Positions 8,835 through 18,427 are shown, counted from the stretch's first letter. The stretch is 64,000 bases of DNA from Mycolicibacterium flavescens (GCA_900637135.1 LR134353.1:372001-436000); one strand, 5' to 3'. The notes: generated by a model not told the origin, from the sequence alone. Made by a program: numbers and translations.

Positions 8835-10625
8835 CTATTTCGGTGCCACGAATCCGACGGGACCCGACGCGATGCACACCGACAACGCGGCGGTATTCGC
8901 GCGCACGTCGATCGCGCCGCCCGCACCGGGTAGCCGGACGAACACCTGGTTCAGGCCCGGTCGCACCGGCACCTTGACCTCGCGCCCCTCCGACAGCGAC
9001 ATCGTCATCGAGCCGTCGCTGTTGGCCAGATAGTTGATCTCGGCCGTCCAGTCGGCAGGTAGCAGCGGGCCGTCCAGCGGCATCCGGACCGGAACTTCGG
9101 GCTGCACCAGGTAACCGCAGTCCGGGTGCGGTCCAGGCGCGATGGCGCGCACCCAGGTGACCTTCGCGTCGACCACGCGGCCCTTGTGATCGAGCATGCG
9201 CAATTCGTCTGTGGCCGCGGAGAATTCGGGACGTTCACGCACCAGCGCGAACATGTGGCTGGCCCGGTTCTCGGGCCCGACGACCCGTTGCAGGACCATC
9301 GGGTCGACCTCCTGGTCGAGCATCGGCGCGTCCGACATCCGGCTCGCGTCGGCCAGGCCCGACAACGCGTTACGCAGATAGCCTTGTGCCGGATTGTCGC
9401 GCCACGTCGTCAAGAACGTCGCCGTCGAGTACACGCTGCTGGCCACGAACAGCGCTGTAAGCGAACAGATCACCACCGTTCGGGGCCGCGACGCGTCCAG
9501 CCACCGCGACCCCGCCCGGTTCGGGGCGCATAGCCCGACCGCCGCCAAGAGCGCCAGCACGATGACGAGGTCGGGCAGATAGCGCAGCGTCTGCGCCAAT
9601 TCCAGGGCGGTGAACTGCGATGACCGCATGAGGTAGATCGGGATCTGGCAGGCCATCGCGTATCCCGCGGCCACCAACCACACCGCGGTGATCCGGCGCT
9701 TACGCAGCAGCGTCACCGCGACCACGGCGGCCAGGGCCACCCAGCCCAACACCATCACCGTCGCGGGTGGGGTCGCCCACGGCGAGGCCGGCGCCCACCG
9801 TTGCCAGTCCCACGGGCCGCCGACCAGCCCAGGCACGATCCCGTGCGTCACCGACCGCGCGAGCAGGTCCCACGTCATCGCCAGGTCGAAACTCCACCGC
9901 TTCTGGTCGACCACGACCAGGTACACGCCGACCCATCCCGCCGTGACCGCCAGCGACGGCACCCACAGGCGGATTCCTCTACGCCACATCGCTTTCAGTG
10001 GTCCGGTGCCGGTCACGTAGCACAAAAGAGCGGTCACCGCGAACGCGACGAACGGTATCACCGCCGCCTTCTCGAAGAACAGCAGACCGCCGATGTAGAC
10101 CAAGAGAGCCGTCACCGCGTATCGCTTCTGACCGGTGCGCACCAATAGGATCGCGTCACCGCAGACCCACGCCATCGCCGCCAGCATCGGCAACGAGTTC
10201 AGTGCCGCCGCCCACCAGGAGAACCCGGGCACCGTCAGCGGTGTGAACAGCGCGAATATCAACGGCAGCAACAGGACTGGTCGCCACCCGAGGATGATGT
10301 TCAACGTCCGCAGTAATGCCAGCGACACCAGCAACTGCAAGACGAGCAGGCTGATCGCCGGGCCGATCCAGTTCAGCGGTGCCAATAAGGTGATGCCACC
10401 GGCGACGAGGAACGCGGCGGGCATGACGTGACCGTCGTGGTCGTCGAACAGGTACGCCGGCGAGAGCAGCGGTTGGGTACCCGCGCGGCCGATCAAAATC
10501 AGGTCGTCCCAGTAGAAGTAACCGCCGAACGCCAGCACCGCCCGGATCGCCAACTGCACGACGATCAGGACGATGGCGGCGCGCGCGACCCAGTTGCCCA
10601 GCGCGAAGTTACCGCGGATAGGCAT
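8835..10625 (-). CDS. Polytopic membrane protein, GT-C-like (Rv3635-like)
   Basis: A 596-residue protein with roughly ten or more hydrophobic helices between residues 15 and 410 and a C-terminal extracytoplasmic domain of about 180 residues. An acidic pair, YWDD, follows the first helix near residue 40, the place where GT-C polyprenyl-phosphate-sugar transferases carry their catalytic aspartates. Its start overlaps the galE stop by 17 bases, so the two form an operon. galE1 and Rv3635 also adjoin in M. tuberculosis. A role in transferring sugars to a cell-wall polymer or protein is inferred from fold and neighbours; the acceptor is unknown. Confidence 0.85.
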   Translation of the reverse strand: MPIRGNFALGNWVARAAIVLIVVQLAIRAVLAFGGYFYWDDLILIGRAGTQPLLSPAYLFDDHDGHVMPAAFLVAGGITLLAPLNWIGPAISLLVLQLLVSLALLRTLNIILGWRPVLLLPLIFALFTPLTVPGFSWWAAALNSLPMLAAMAWVCGDAILLVRTGQKRYAVTALLVYIGGLLFFEKAAVIPFVAFAVTALLCYVTGTGPLKAMWRRGIRLWVPSLAVTAGWVGVYLVVVDQKRWSFDLAMTWDLLARSVTHGIVPGLVGGPWDWQRWAPASPWATPPATVMVLGWVALAAVVAVTLLRKRRITAVWLVAAGYAMACQIPIYLMRSSQFTALELAQTLRYLPDLVIVLALLAAVGLCAPNRAGSRWLDASRPRTVVICSLTALFVASSVYSTATFLTTWRDNPAQGYLRNALSGLADASRMSDAPMLDQEVDPMVLQRVVGPENRASHMFALVRERPEFSAATDELRMLDHKGRVVDAKVTWVRAIAPGPHPDCGYLVQPEVPVRMPLDGPLLPADWTAEINYLANSDGSMTMSLSEGREVKVPVRPGLNQVFVRLPGAGGAIDVRANTAALSVCIASGPVGFVAPK

Positions 10626-11586
10626 CCCCTGCTTGCCGGCGAGCGATCCACGCCGAGCGCACCATCTCCTCTAGCGAATGCCGCATCCGCCAGTCGAGGT
10701 CGCGCGCGGCCAAGTCGCCCGATGCGACGATGCGGGCGGGGTCACCGGGCCGGCGCGGACCGACCACCGGCTCGAACTCGAATCCGGTCACATCGCGGAT
10801 CGTGGTCATGGTCTCTCGCACCGAGGTGCCGCTACCGCTGCCGAGGTTATAGACGGGCTCGATTGCTTCGCCGGCTTCCAGCCGCCTCGCCGCGGCGACA
10901 TGCGCCAGCGCGAGGTCCGACACGTGGACGTAGTCCCGCACACAGGTGCCGTCGGCAGTGGGGTAGTCGGCGCCGTTGATCCGCGGTGTCTCGTCGCGGC
11001 ACAACATGTCGAACACCAGCGGGAAAAGGTTGTGCGGGCTGACGTCGAACAGATCCGCCGAACCCGATCCCACGACATTGAAGTAGCGCAGGCTGGTGTG
11101 CCGTAACCCGGACGCGCGTGCGGCGTCGCGAATCATCCACTCGCCCACCAGTTTACTGACGCCGTACGGGGATTCCGGCGAAGTGGGCGTCTGCTCTGTG
11201 ACGGTGTCGACATCCGGGGTGCCGTACGTGGCGGCGCTGGAGGAGAACACCATCTTGTCGGTGCCTGCGGCCTCCATCGCCTTGAGCAGCGTGACCATCG
11301 CCGAGACGTTCTGCTCGTAGGTGTGAAGCGGGCGTTGCACCGAGACACCGGCGTACTTGAACCCTGCTATGTGGATGACGCCGCTGACGCGATGCTTGTC
11401 GAGCGTGCGTGCGACGAGGTCACCGTCGAGCAGGGTGCCGCGCACGAAGGGAACCGTCGGCGGAACGAATCGCTTCAGGCCGGTCGACAGATCGTCGAGC
11501 ACCACCACCGGCATGTCGGCGTCCGACAGGGTACGCACCACATGGGAACCGATGTATCCGGCGCCGCCGGTCACCAGCCAAGTCAT
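10609..11586 (-). CDS. galE: UDP-glucose 4-epimerase
   Basis: Extended short-chain dehydrogenase of 325 residues interconverting UDP-glucose and UDP-galactose, the source of galactose for mycobacterial arabinogalactan. NAD-binding TGGAGYIGS lies at 6-14; the catalytic serine is in SSSAATYG and the YxxxK pair is Y141/K145. The ATG at 11586 has a GAGGAAGAG ribosome site. A TACGGT hexamer (complement of 11600-11605) suggests a promoter of its own in the 64-base gap after the flippase gene. A longer reading frame upstream runs antisense-like through the flippase 3' end and is not the start. Orthologous to galE1 (Rv3634c). Confidence 0.95.
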   Translation of the reverse strand: MTWLVTGGAGYIGSHVVRTLSDADMPVVVLDDLSTGLKRFVPPTVPFVRGTLLDGDLVARTLDKHRVSGVIHIAGFKYAGVSVQRPLHTYEQNVSAMVTLLKAMEAAGTDKMVFSSSAATYGTPDVDTVTEQTPTSPESPYGVSKLVGEWMIRDAARASGLRHTSLRYFNVVGSGSADLFDVSPHNLFPLVFDMLCRDETPRINGADYPTADGTCVRDYVHVSDLALAHVAAARRLEAGEAIEPVYNLGSGSGTSVRETMTTIRDVTGFEFEPVVGPRRPGDPARIVASGDLAARDLDWRMRHSLEEMVRSAWIARRQAGDAYPR

Positions 11587-11650
11587 TCGCTCTTCCTCAC
11601 CGTAGAACGGGGCCAGCATACGGATGGGCGACCTGGACTCCGAACCGGTG

Positions 11651-12928
11651 TCATGCCGCACGCCTGCGAGACAGCGCGAACAGGTGCACGGCGATACCGA
11701 CCACCGGACCGCACACCAACGCGACCACCGTGCGCGTCTGTAGATCCAGCGGTAACAGCAGCAACAGCGTCGACGCGACGGTCGCCGAGACCCAGCCCAG
11801 TGAGTATGCGCGGTGCAGTGCGGCCGCCACCGCCGCAGCACCGGTGAGCGTGAGCAGCGAAACGGCGATCGCACCGCCCGTCAACCAGGCCAGCAGTGCA
11901 CCGTCGGCGCGGTATTCGGCACCGAATGCGCTGCGTAACAGCCACGGTCCGGCCGCCCAAGCCACCAGCACACCGAGCAGGCCCACACCGGTGACGATCA
12001 CCGTGGGCGCGACGAGAGCGCGCAACCGGTGCGTGCGCTGGTCGACGAAGTGGGCAACCAGGTTGCCCTGCATCGCCGTGAGCGGAACCAGGAGTGGGGC
12101 CCGCGTCAGCGTGACGGCCAGGATCACGATGCCGCCGACCGCGCCCAGGTCGTCGGAGGTCGCCTGCAACAGCACCGGAAAGCCCATGACCAGGATCGCG
12201 CTCGCGCCCGCCGCGGTGATCGAATGCGACGCGCCCCGTAGGAAATCCGCGGTGCCGACGGGGGTCGACAGACCCGCGGCGCGCCGGGTGGCGGACGAGA
12301 CGATCAGCATGATCAGCCACGCCACCGAACCGGCCACGGTGGCCCACAGATAGCCGGCCAGGCCCCAGCCGACCAGGAAGGTCGCGACGGCCACGAGTAG
12401 CCGCAGGCTTGCGTCGGTCACCATCTGCGATCCGTACGCCGTCCACCGGTCCAGTCCGGCCGAGATGCCGAGAAGTGTGGAGTGCAGGCAGAACCCGGCG
12501 AGTCCGACAGACAGCAGCGTCACCGAAAGCCATCGGGACTCGACGAACACGTACTCGGACCACAGCGGTGAACTGAGCGCGATCGCAGCGGCCGACACGA
12601 CGCCCACGAGAGCGCCCACCCACATCGGACGGCTGCGCGGGCCCTCGGTCACCTCGACGTGCGCTGCGGACCGGACCTCCCGGGTGGCCTCCTGCAGCAG
12701 CCCGCCCGTCGCCCCCGAGACCAGGCCGAACGCTCCCCAGAACACCGCGAACAACGAGAATCCGGCGGGCTCGAGGTCGCGGGCGGCCAGGTAGAGCACC
12801 GCATAACCGCACACCGCGATTGCGGCGGTGGCCACACCGACCCGGCCGACGCTGCCGCGCGCGGCGGGACCGGCCGGTGCCGGGCTGCTCGCGGTGACCG
12901 GATCGAAGGGCGCGCCCGCGTCGGTCAC
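11651..12928 (-). CDS. Flippase-like polysaccharide exporter (Rv3630-like)
   Basis: A 425-residue integral membrane protein with about twelve predicted helices, resembling MATE/Wzx-type exporters of lipid-linked sugars (for example FWGAFGLVSGATGGLLQEATREV near the N-terminus). The GTG start at 12928 overlaps the peptidase stop as GTGA. A longer frame upstream exists, but its first 100 residues are arginine/alanine-rich and antisense to coding DNA. It would move a polymer or lipid-linked precursor across the plasma membrane; pairing with a poly(amino acid) synthetase and GalE makes a surface polymer the likely cargo. Cargo is inference. Confidence 0.85.
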   Translation of the reverse strand: MTDAGAPFDPVTASSPAPAGPAARGSVGRVGVATAAIAVCGYAVLYLAARDLEPAGFSLFAVFWGAFGLVSGATGGLLQEATREVRSAAHVEVTEGPRSRPMWVGALVGVVSAAAIALSSPLWSEYVFVESRWLSVTLLSVGLAGFCLHSTLLGISAGLDRWTAYGSQMVTDASLRLLVAVATFLVGWGLAGYLWATVAGSVAWLIMLIVSSATRRAAGLSTPVGTADFLRGASHSITAAGASAILVMGFPVLLQATSDDLGAVGGIVILAVTLTRAPLLVPLTAMQGNLVAHFVDQRTHRLRALVAPTVIVTGVGLLGVLVAWAAGPWLLRSAFGAEYRADGALLAWLTGGAIAVSLLTLTGAAAVAAALHRAYSLGWVSATVASTLLLLLPLDLQTRTVVALVCGPVVGIAVHLFALSRRRAA

Positions 12929-14256
12929 GGCGTGTCCAGGTCGGGTAACTGCGGGGAGTAAAGCCAGGCATCCCACAGCCATCGCAGCGACTCGTCGGCG
13001 TAATGCAATGCCAGCCCGGTGAAATCGTCGGTCACCACCGTGCTGTGCCGGTAGCGCGCAGTCCAGTCCCGCAGCAGCGCGAAGAAGTTGTCGTCGCCCA
13101 GGTGCCGCCGCAGCACGTGCAACGTCATCGCCCCGCGCTTGTACACCCGGTCGTCGAACATGTCGCGCGGGCCCGGGTCGGCCAGAAGCAGGTCGCGCGG
13201 CGAGTTGGCGAGCCGCTGATAATAGTGTCGCGCCCACTCATCGGCGCTGCGGCCGCCCGAGTTCTCCGACCACAACCACTCGGCGTAACAGGCGAACCCC
13301 TCGTGCAGCCAGATGTGGCGCCACCGCTTGGCTGTCACGGAGTTGCCGAACCACTGGTGTGCGAGTTCGTGCGCGATCAACCGCTCAGCCCGCCCCTTGC
13401 CGTCGCAGTGGTTGGCGCCGAAGATCGAAATTCCCTGTGCCTCAAGCGGTATCTCGAGGTCGTCGTCGGTGATCACGACGGTGTAGCCCTCGCTGAGCGG
13501 ATAGTCGCCGAACAACGTGACGAACAGTTTCATCATCTGCGGTTGCGCGGCGAAGTCGTGTTCGAAGTTATCGCGCAGCCGGTCCGGAAGCGCCGCGTGG
13601 ATCGGGACCCCGTTGTCGGCCAGCCGCCGGCGTTCGTACATGCCGATCTGCAGCGTGACCAGATAGGTCGAGGTGGGCTCGGGCAAGTCGTATGTCCACG
13701 TGGTCATCCCGGCCCGTGCGCGTCGGGACACCAACTCGCCGTTCGCGATCACCCGGTATGGGCTTTCGGCGGCGATCTGCAGACGGAAGCTGGCCTTTGC
13801 GCTCGGGTGGTCGTCGCACGGAAACCACGACTGCGCACCGTTCGGCTGGCCGGCGACCAGGGCGCCGTCGCTGAGTTCTTCGAAACCGACATCGCCCCAC
13901 AGTGAACGGATCGGCCTGGGGGCGCCACCGTAGCGCACGACGATCGTCATCGCCGCGCCCGGAGCCAGCACATCGCGCAACGCGATGTGTAGCTTGCCCG
14001 AAGTGGTGCGGAACTGTTGGGGCCGTGCGCCGTTGACGGTCACCTTCGTCACCGACAGCGTGTCGGCGAGGTCGAGGGTGAAGGTGCGGAGCGAAGCGAG
14101 AGTCACCGCGGTGATCGTCGCGGTGCCCGTGAGCCGATTGATGGCGACCTTGTACTCGATGTCGAGTTCGTAGCGTGACACCCGGTAACCGAAGTTGCCG
14201 CTGGTGGGCAGGTACGGGTCGATGACCGGTGTCGACTTCTTCTTACCTCTCGTCAC
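12925..14256 (-). CDS. M1-family zinc metallopeptidase
   Basis: A 443-residue gluzincin. The zinc site is HELAH at residues 296-300 with the third ligand E319 exactly 18 residues later (HExxH-X18-E). The substrate-binding segment before it reads PLEAQGISIFG instead of the classic GAMEN. The protein has the N-terminal beta-saddle and thermolysin-like domain but lacks the large C-terminal helical domain of aminopeptidase N. No signal peptide is seen. The GTG start at 14256 overlaps the synthetase stop as GTGA, so it is translated together with the Pls-type enzyme. Poly-lysine-degrading enzymes of Streptomyces are M1 aminopeptidases as I recall, which suggests turnover or self-protection. Confidence 0.92.
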   Translation of the reverse strand: MTRGKKKSTPVIDPYLPTSGNFGYRVSRYELDIEYKVAINRLTGTATITAVTLASLRTFTLDLADTLSVTKVTVNGARPQQFRTTSGKLHIALRDVLAPGAAMTIVVRYGGAPRPIRSLWGDVGFEELSDGALVAGQPNGAQSWFPCDDHPSAKASFRLQIAAESPYRVIANGELVSRRARAGMTTWTYDLPEPTSTYLVTLQIGMYERRRLADNGVPIHAALPDRLRDNFEHDFAAQPQMMKLFVTLFGDYPLSEGYTVVITDDDLEIPLEAQGISIFGANHCDGKGRAERLIAHELAHQWFGNSVTAKRWRHIWLHEGFACYAEWLWSENSGGRSADEWARHYYQRLANSPRDLLLADPGPRDMFDDRVYKRGAMTLHVLRRHLGDDNFFALLRDWTARYRHSTVVTDDFTGLALHYADESLRWLWDAWLYSPQLPDLDTP

Positions 14257-17200
14257 GCGGCGGTTTCTTCGGTCGATGGTGTCGACGTGCCCGCGCGCTT
14301 CTTGCGCGGCGCCTGCCACGGCGCGATCGGATTGCCCTGCCAGCGGGTCGACGGGGGTACCTCGTCGCCGCGCACGACCAGTGACGCCGGGCCGACCGTC
14401 GCACCGGCGCCGATGCGTGCGGCGGGCAGCGCGACGCTGTGCGCACCCAGTGTCGAACCCTGCTCCAGCACAACGGTGTCCATTCGCATGATCCTGTCGT
14501 GGAACAGATGCGTCTGCACCACGCAGCCGCGGTTGACGGTGGCACCTTCCTCGAGGGTCACCAGGTCGGCCTCGGGTAACCAGTACGTCTCGCACCAGAC
14601 GCCGCGCCCGATCCCGGCGCCCAGCGCCCGCAACCACAGGTTCATCACCGGTGTCCCGCTGGCCGCGCGGGCGAACCACGGGGCCGCGACGGTCTCGACG
14701 AAGGTGTCGTAGACCTCGTTGCGCCAGACGAACGGAGACCAGAGCGGGTGTTCGCCGGCCTCGATGCGGCCGACCACAAGCCATTTCGCGATCACCGCGG
14801 CTGCTCCGGCAACGCCTCCGGCGACCAACAGCACCGCGCCGGCACTCAACGCGGCCCACCCCCAGCCGGCTTCCACGGCCAACCATTGCAGGGTGAGCAG
14901 CACCGCCACCCCGATTGCATACGTGACGATCAGCGGGACGATCCGGCAGGTCTCGACCAGACCCCGCAGCAGCTTCAGCCGCGCCGAGGGATGGAAGGTG
15001 CGCAGCGCGTCGGCCGCGGTCGGCTTGCGGCGCAACCGGACCGGTGGACTGCCCAGCCAGGAGGAACCGGCCTTGGCTTTGGGCGGGGCGGCCGACAATA
15101 CCGCCACCAAGCCGTCGTCGGGTACTTTACGACCCGGTTGGGTGATGCCGGAGTTACCGAGGAACGCCCTCTTGCCGATCGTCGCCTTCGCGACATGGAT
15201 CCAGCCGCCACCCAACTCGTAGGACGCCACCATGGTGTCGTCGGCGAGGAAGGCGCCGTCCTCGATGACGGTGAACTTGGGTGTGAACAGTGCGGTCGAA
15301 ATCTCGGTTCCGCGACCGACTTTGGCGCCGAGCACCCGGAACCACACCGGGGTGAGCAGGCTCGCGTAGATCGGAAACAGGTAGGTGCGCGCGGCATCCA
15401 TCAGCCGTTCGGTGGTCCAGATCTGCCACCCCGTGCGGCTGCGCACCGGGTGATACCCCTCGCGCAGCCCCAACGAGAGCAGCCGGACTCCGGCCACCGT
15501 CAGCGCCGCGTATATGAGTGCGGCGGCCAGTGTCGCGGCCGGAGTCCACAGCGCCGCGGGGGCGATCGCGTCCACCACCGAATTCGTCTCGCGCACACCG
15601 TATCCGATCACGGCCAGCCCGGTCGCGATCGCCAGCAACGGCAGTCCTGCGAGCACGATCGAGGAGACGCCGTAGACCGCCACCCACCCCGGCGCCCGCG
15701 GCGGGCGGTGTTCGGGCCAGGGGTGACGGGCCTTGCCGGACTTCACCGCGGCCGAACCCTTCCAGTACTGGCCGTTCTTCACCTTGCCGACGACGCCGGA
15801 ACCGGGGGCCACATCGGCGTTCTTGCCGACGACGGCACCGGGCAGCAGTGTCGTGCGTGCGCCGATCGTCGCGTCGTTGCCGACAGTGATCGGCCCGACG
15901 TGGAAGAGGTCGCCGTCGACCCAGTGGCCGGACAGGTCGACTTCGGGTTCGACCGAACTTCGGTGCCCGAGCTTGAGCATGCCGGTCACCGGGGGTGTGG
16001 AGTGCAGATCCACGCCCTTGCCGACCTTGTTGCCCAGTGCGCGGGCGTAGTACACCAACCATGGTGCGCCCGCGAGGTTTTCGGCACCGCTGGCCTCGGC
16101 GAGCCGCTCGGCGAGCCATACCCGCAGGTGCTCGGACCCGCCTCGGAAGTAGGTGCCCGGCGCCAGCCCGTCGAGGAGAAGGCGGGCGCACACCGCCGCG
16201 ATGCCCATCCGGCCCAGCGGGGTGACGAACAGGACGAAACCCACGCCGACCCACCACCAGTTCAGCGGTGCGGTCCAGGGAACGAACCCGGCCAGGACGT
16301 TGTTGGCCAATGCCAGCCACACCACCCACTGCAGTCCGGTCAGCGTGGCCAGCGGCAGCGACAACGCCACCTGCACGGCCTGCGTCATGCGCGACGTCGG
16401 CTTCACCGTGCGCGGATGCACCTGCGGCGGCGGATCGAGCTCGTCGAGGAAACCCGCGAGCGACCCGAGCCGCGGGTGGTCGTACAGGTCGGCAACCGTG
16501 ACCTGCGGGTGGCGCCGACGCAGAGCGGCGACCAGTTGCGCTGCCGACAGCGAGCCGCCACCGAGCGCGAAGAAGTCGGCTTCGGGACCGTCGACCGGCG
16601 CGGCCAGCACGTCGCGCCACAGCCCGGCGAGCCAGCCCATCGTCCCCGTCAGCCCGGCGCCGTCGTCGTCGCCGACGTCGACCGGCCACGGCAGCGCGTC
16701 GCGGTCGACCTTGCCCGAGATGCGGGTCGGGAGTTCGTCGACCAGGACCAGCCGGGGGACCAGCGCCGCGGGCAACGTCTCGGCCAGCGACACCCGCGCC
16801 TTGGCCAGGTCGAACGTGGGATCTGCGCTGGCGATGTAGCCGACCAACAGCGGTGTGCCACCGGTCGTGCGGCGGACGGCGGCCGCGCCGCCGCTCACCC
16901 CGGGCAGGTTGACGAGCGCGGTGTCGACCTCGCCGAGCTCGATGCGCCGCCCGCCGACCTTGACCTGGTCGTCGGCGCGGCCCACGAAGTAGAGCCCGTC
17001 GGATTCCAGCCGCACCAGGTCCCCGCTGCGGTATGCACGCTTCCACCCGAGCGTCGGCATCGCCGCGTACTTCTCCGCGTCCTTCTCCGGGTCGAGGTAG
17101 CGCGCCAGCCCCACGCCGCCGATGACCAGCTCGCCGACGGCGCCGTACGGCACCGGCTCACCTTCGGAGTCGACCACGGCCAGGTCCCACCCGGGCAGCG

Positions 17201-18158
17201 GCAACCCGATGGCCACCGGGCCACCTCCCGACAACCGGGCGGCGCACGCCACCACGGTCGCCTCCGTCGGCCCGTAGGTGTTCCACACCTCCCGGCCCTC
17301 GACAGCGAGCCGGTCGGCCAACTCGGGTGAGCAGGCTTCGCCGCCGAAGATCAGCAGCCGCACCGCCTCGAGCGCCTCGGCGGGCCACAACGCGGCCAGC
17401 GTCGGCACCGTCGACACCACCGTGATGTCGCGCGCCACCAGCCACGGCCCGAGGTCCATACCGCTGCGCACCATTGACCGCGGTGCGGGCACCAGGCAGG
17501 CGCCGTGGCGCCACGCCAGCCACATCTCCTCGCACGACGCGTCGAAGGCCACCGACAAACCGGCCAGCACCCGGTCGCCCGGTCCGATCGGATTGTCCTG
17601 AACGAACAACCGTGCCTCCGCGTCGACGAACGCGGCCGCGCTGCGGTGGGTGACCGCCACGCCCTTCGGTGTGCCGGTGGAGCCGGACGTGAAAATGATC
17701 CACGCATCGTCGCGGCCCAGAGGCGCCGCTGCCCGCCAGCCCCGCGAAGACCCCGGCCAGCGCGACAGGCCGGCTTCGGTGATGACGGCCACCACGTTGG
17801 CCTCGGTGAACACCAGCTCCGCCCGTTCTTCGGGGTCGTCGGCGTCCACGGGTACATAGGCGGCGCCGGTGGCCAGCACGGCGAGGATCGCGACGTAGAG
17901 CGCGTAGCTGCCCGACGGCATGCGGATGCCGATCCGGTCGCCGCGGCCGATGCCCCGCGCGGCGAGCCAAGCGACGCTGTCCTCGATGTCGGTGATCAGT
18001 TCGGCGTACGTGAGCTGGACGTCGCCGTCGTCGATCGCGGGCGCCTCCGGGTAGCGCTTCGCGGTCTCATAGAGGATGTCGATGAGCGTGCGCGGCTCCG
18101 GCGCGAGCGGGGACAACAGATATTGAGGTGGGATCTCCTGCCGCAACTCCCCGGTCAC
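14253..18158 (-). CDS. Pls-type non-ribosomal peptide synthetase (poly-amino-acid synthetase)
   Basis: A 1301-residue single-module enzyme. An adenylation domain covers about 1-500: SGSTGTPKG near 157, NTYGPTE, YRSGDL, and SGKVDRDALP with the catalytic lysine. A carrier domain follows with phosphopantetheine serine S536 in LGGGSLS. The rest has six hydrophobic segments in pairs, separating three soluble left-handed beta-helix, hexapeptide-acyltransferase-like domains. This is the layout of Streptomyces epsilon-poly-lysine synthetase and lacks normal condensation and thioesterase domains. Aligning motifs to GrsA, I read the specificity code as D-A-E-S-I-G-T-V-V-K, close to a lysine code I recall. 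Start GTG 18158 is chosen because TAGCTT (complement of 18166-18171) lies 7 bases upstream. First gene of its operon. Confidence 0.9.
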   Translation of the reverse strand: MTGELRQEIPPQYLLSPLAPEPRTLIDILYETAKRYPEAPAIDDGDVQLTYAELITDIEDSVAWLAARGIGRGDRIGIRMPSGSYALYVAILAVLATGAAYVPVDADDPEERAELVFTEANVVAVITEAGLSRWPGSSRGWRAAAPLGRDDAWIIFTSGSTGTPKGVAVTHRSAAAFVDAEARLFVQDNPIGPGDRVLAGLSVAFDASCEEMWLAWRHGACLVPAPRSMVRSGMDLGPWLVARDITVVSTVPTLAALWPAEALEAVRLLIFGGEACSPELADRLAVEGREVWNTYGPTEATVVACAARLSGGGPVAIGLPLPGWDLAVVDSEGEPVPYGAVGELVIGGVGLARYLDPEKDAEKYAAMPTLGWKRAYRSGDLVRLESDGLYFVGRADDQVKVGGRRIELGEVDTALVNLPGVSGGAAAVRRTTGGTPLLVGYIASADPTFDLAKARVSLAETLPAALVPRLVLVDELPTRISGKVDRDALPWPVDVGDDDGAGLTGTMGWLAGLWRDVLAAPVDGPEADFFALGGGSLSAAQLVAALRRRHPQVTVADLYDHPRLGSLAGFLDELDPPPQVHPRTVKPTSRMTQAVQVALSLPLATLTGLQWVVWLALANNVLAGFVPWTAPLNWWWVGVGFVLFVTPLGRMGIAAVCARLLLDGLAPGTYFRGGSEHLRVWLAERLAEASGAENLAGAPWLVYYARALGNKVGKGVDLHSTPPVTGMLKLGHRSSVEPEVDLSGHWVDGDLFHVGPITVGNDATIGARTTLLPGAVVGKNADVAPGSGVVGKVKNGQYWKGSAAVKSGKARHPWPEHRPPRAPGWVAVYGVSSIVLAGLPLLAIATGLAVIGYGVRETNSVVDAIAPAALWTPAATLAAALIYAALTVAGVRLLSLGLREGYHPVRSRTGWQIWTTERLMDAARTYLFPIYASLLTPVWFRVLGAKVGRGTEISTALFTPKFTVIEDGAFLADDTMVASYELGGGWIHVAKATIGKRAFLGNSGITQPGRKVPDDGLVAVLSAAPPKAKAGSSWLGSPPVRLRRKPTAADALRTFHPSARLKLLRGLVETCRIVPLIVTYAIGVAVLLTLQWLAVEAGWGWAALSAGAVLLVAGGVAGAAAVIAKWLVVGRIEAGEHPLWSPFVWRNEVYDTFVETVAAPWFARAASGTPVMNLWLRALGAGIGRGVWCETYWLPEADLVTLEEGATVNRGCVVQTHLFHDRIMRMDTVVLEQGSTLGAHSVALPAARIGAGATVGPASLVVRGDEVPPSTRWQGNPIAPWQAPRKKRAGTSTPSTEETAA

Positions 18159-18315
18159 GGCTACAAAGCTACTCAGCCCACCCCCGGTGACGCCCGAGCC
18201 GCACGCGGCGTCGCGATCACGATTGCGATACTGGCCGCCGGGCACCGAAAAGGGCCGCGGCGGAGGTTTGATTTGCCCCGCTACCGGTCATTCGCCAGTA
18301 CCTGGCAGAATCGCC

Positions 18316-18427
18316 TGCGGAGGGGAGTATTCCTTCGCCGCGGTGTCGTCATCACGTCGGCCGTCATCGGACGACCGGTGCTGCGGGCCGACACGTTTGA
18401 TCGTGGCGGTGGAAGAGACCTCCGGCG
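18316..18427 (+). promoter_or_regulatory. yybP-ykoY (Mn2+-sensing) riboswitch upstream of terC
   Basis: The conserved loop GGGGAGTA lies at 18322-18329 and the partner segment AGAGACC at 18414-18420. The closing helix pairs CGGAGG (18318-18323) with CCTCCG (18419-18424). TerC-family genes are a standard target of this riboswitch class, whose members sense manganese. The 3' strand of the closing helix can alternatively pair with the ribosome site of terC, giving a translational switch. Class is assigned by eye, without a covariance-model search. Confidence 0.72.

Noticed and set aside
14748..17330. An 860-codon frame antisense to the Pls-type synthetase
   Set aside because: Composition is that of a shadow frame, and the sense frame has all adenylation motifs.
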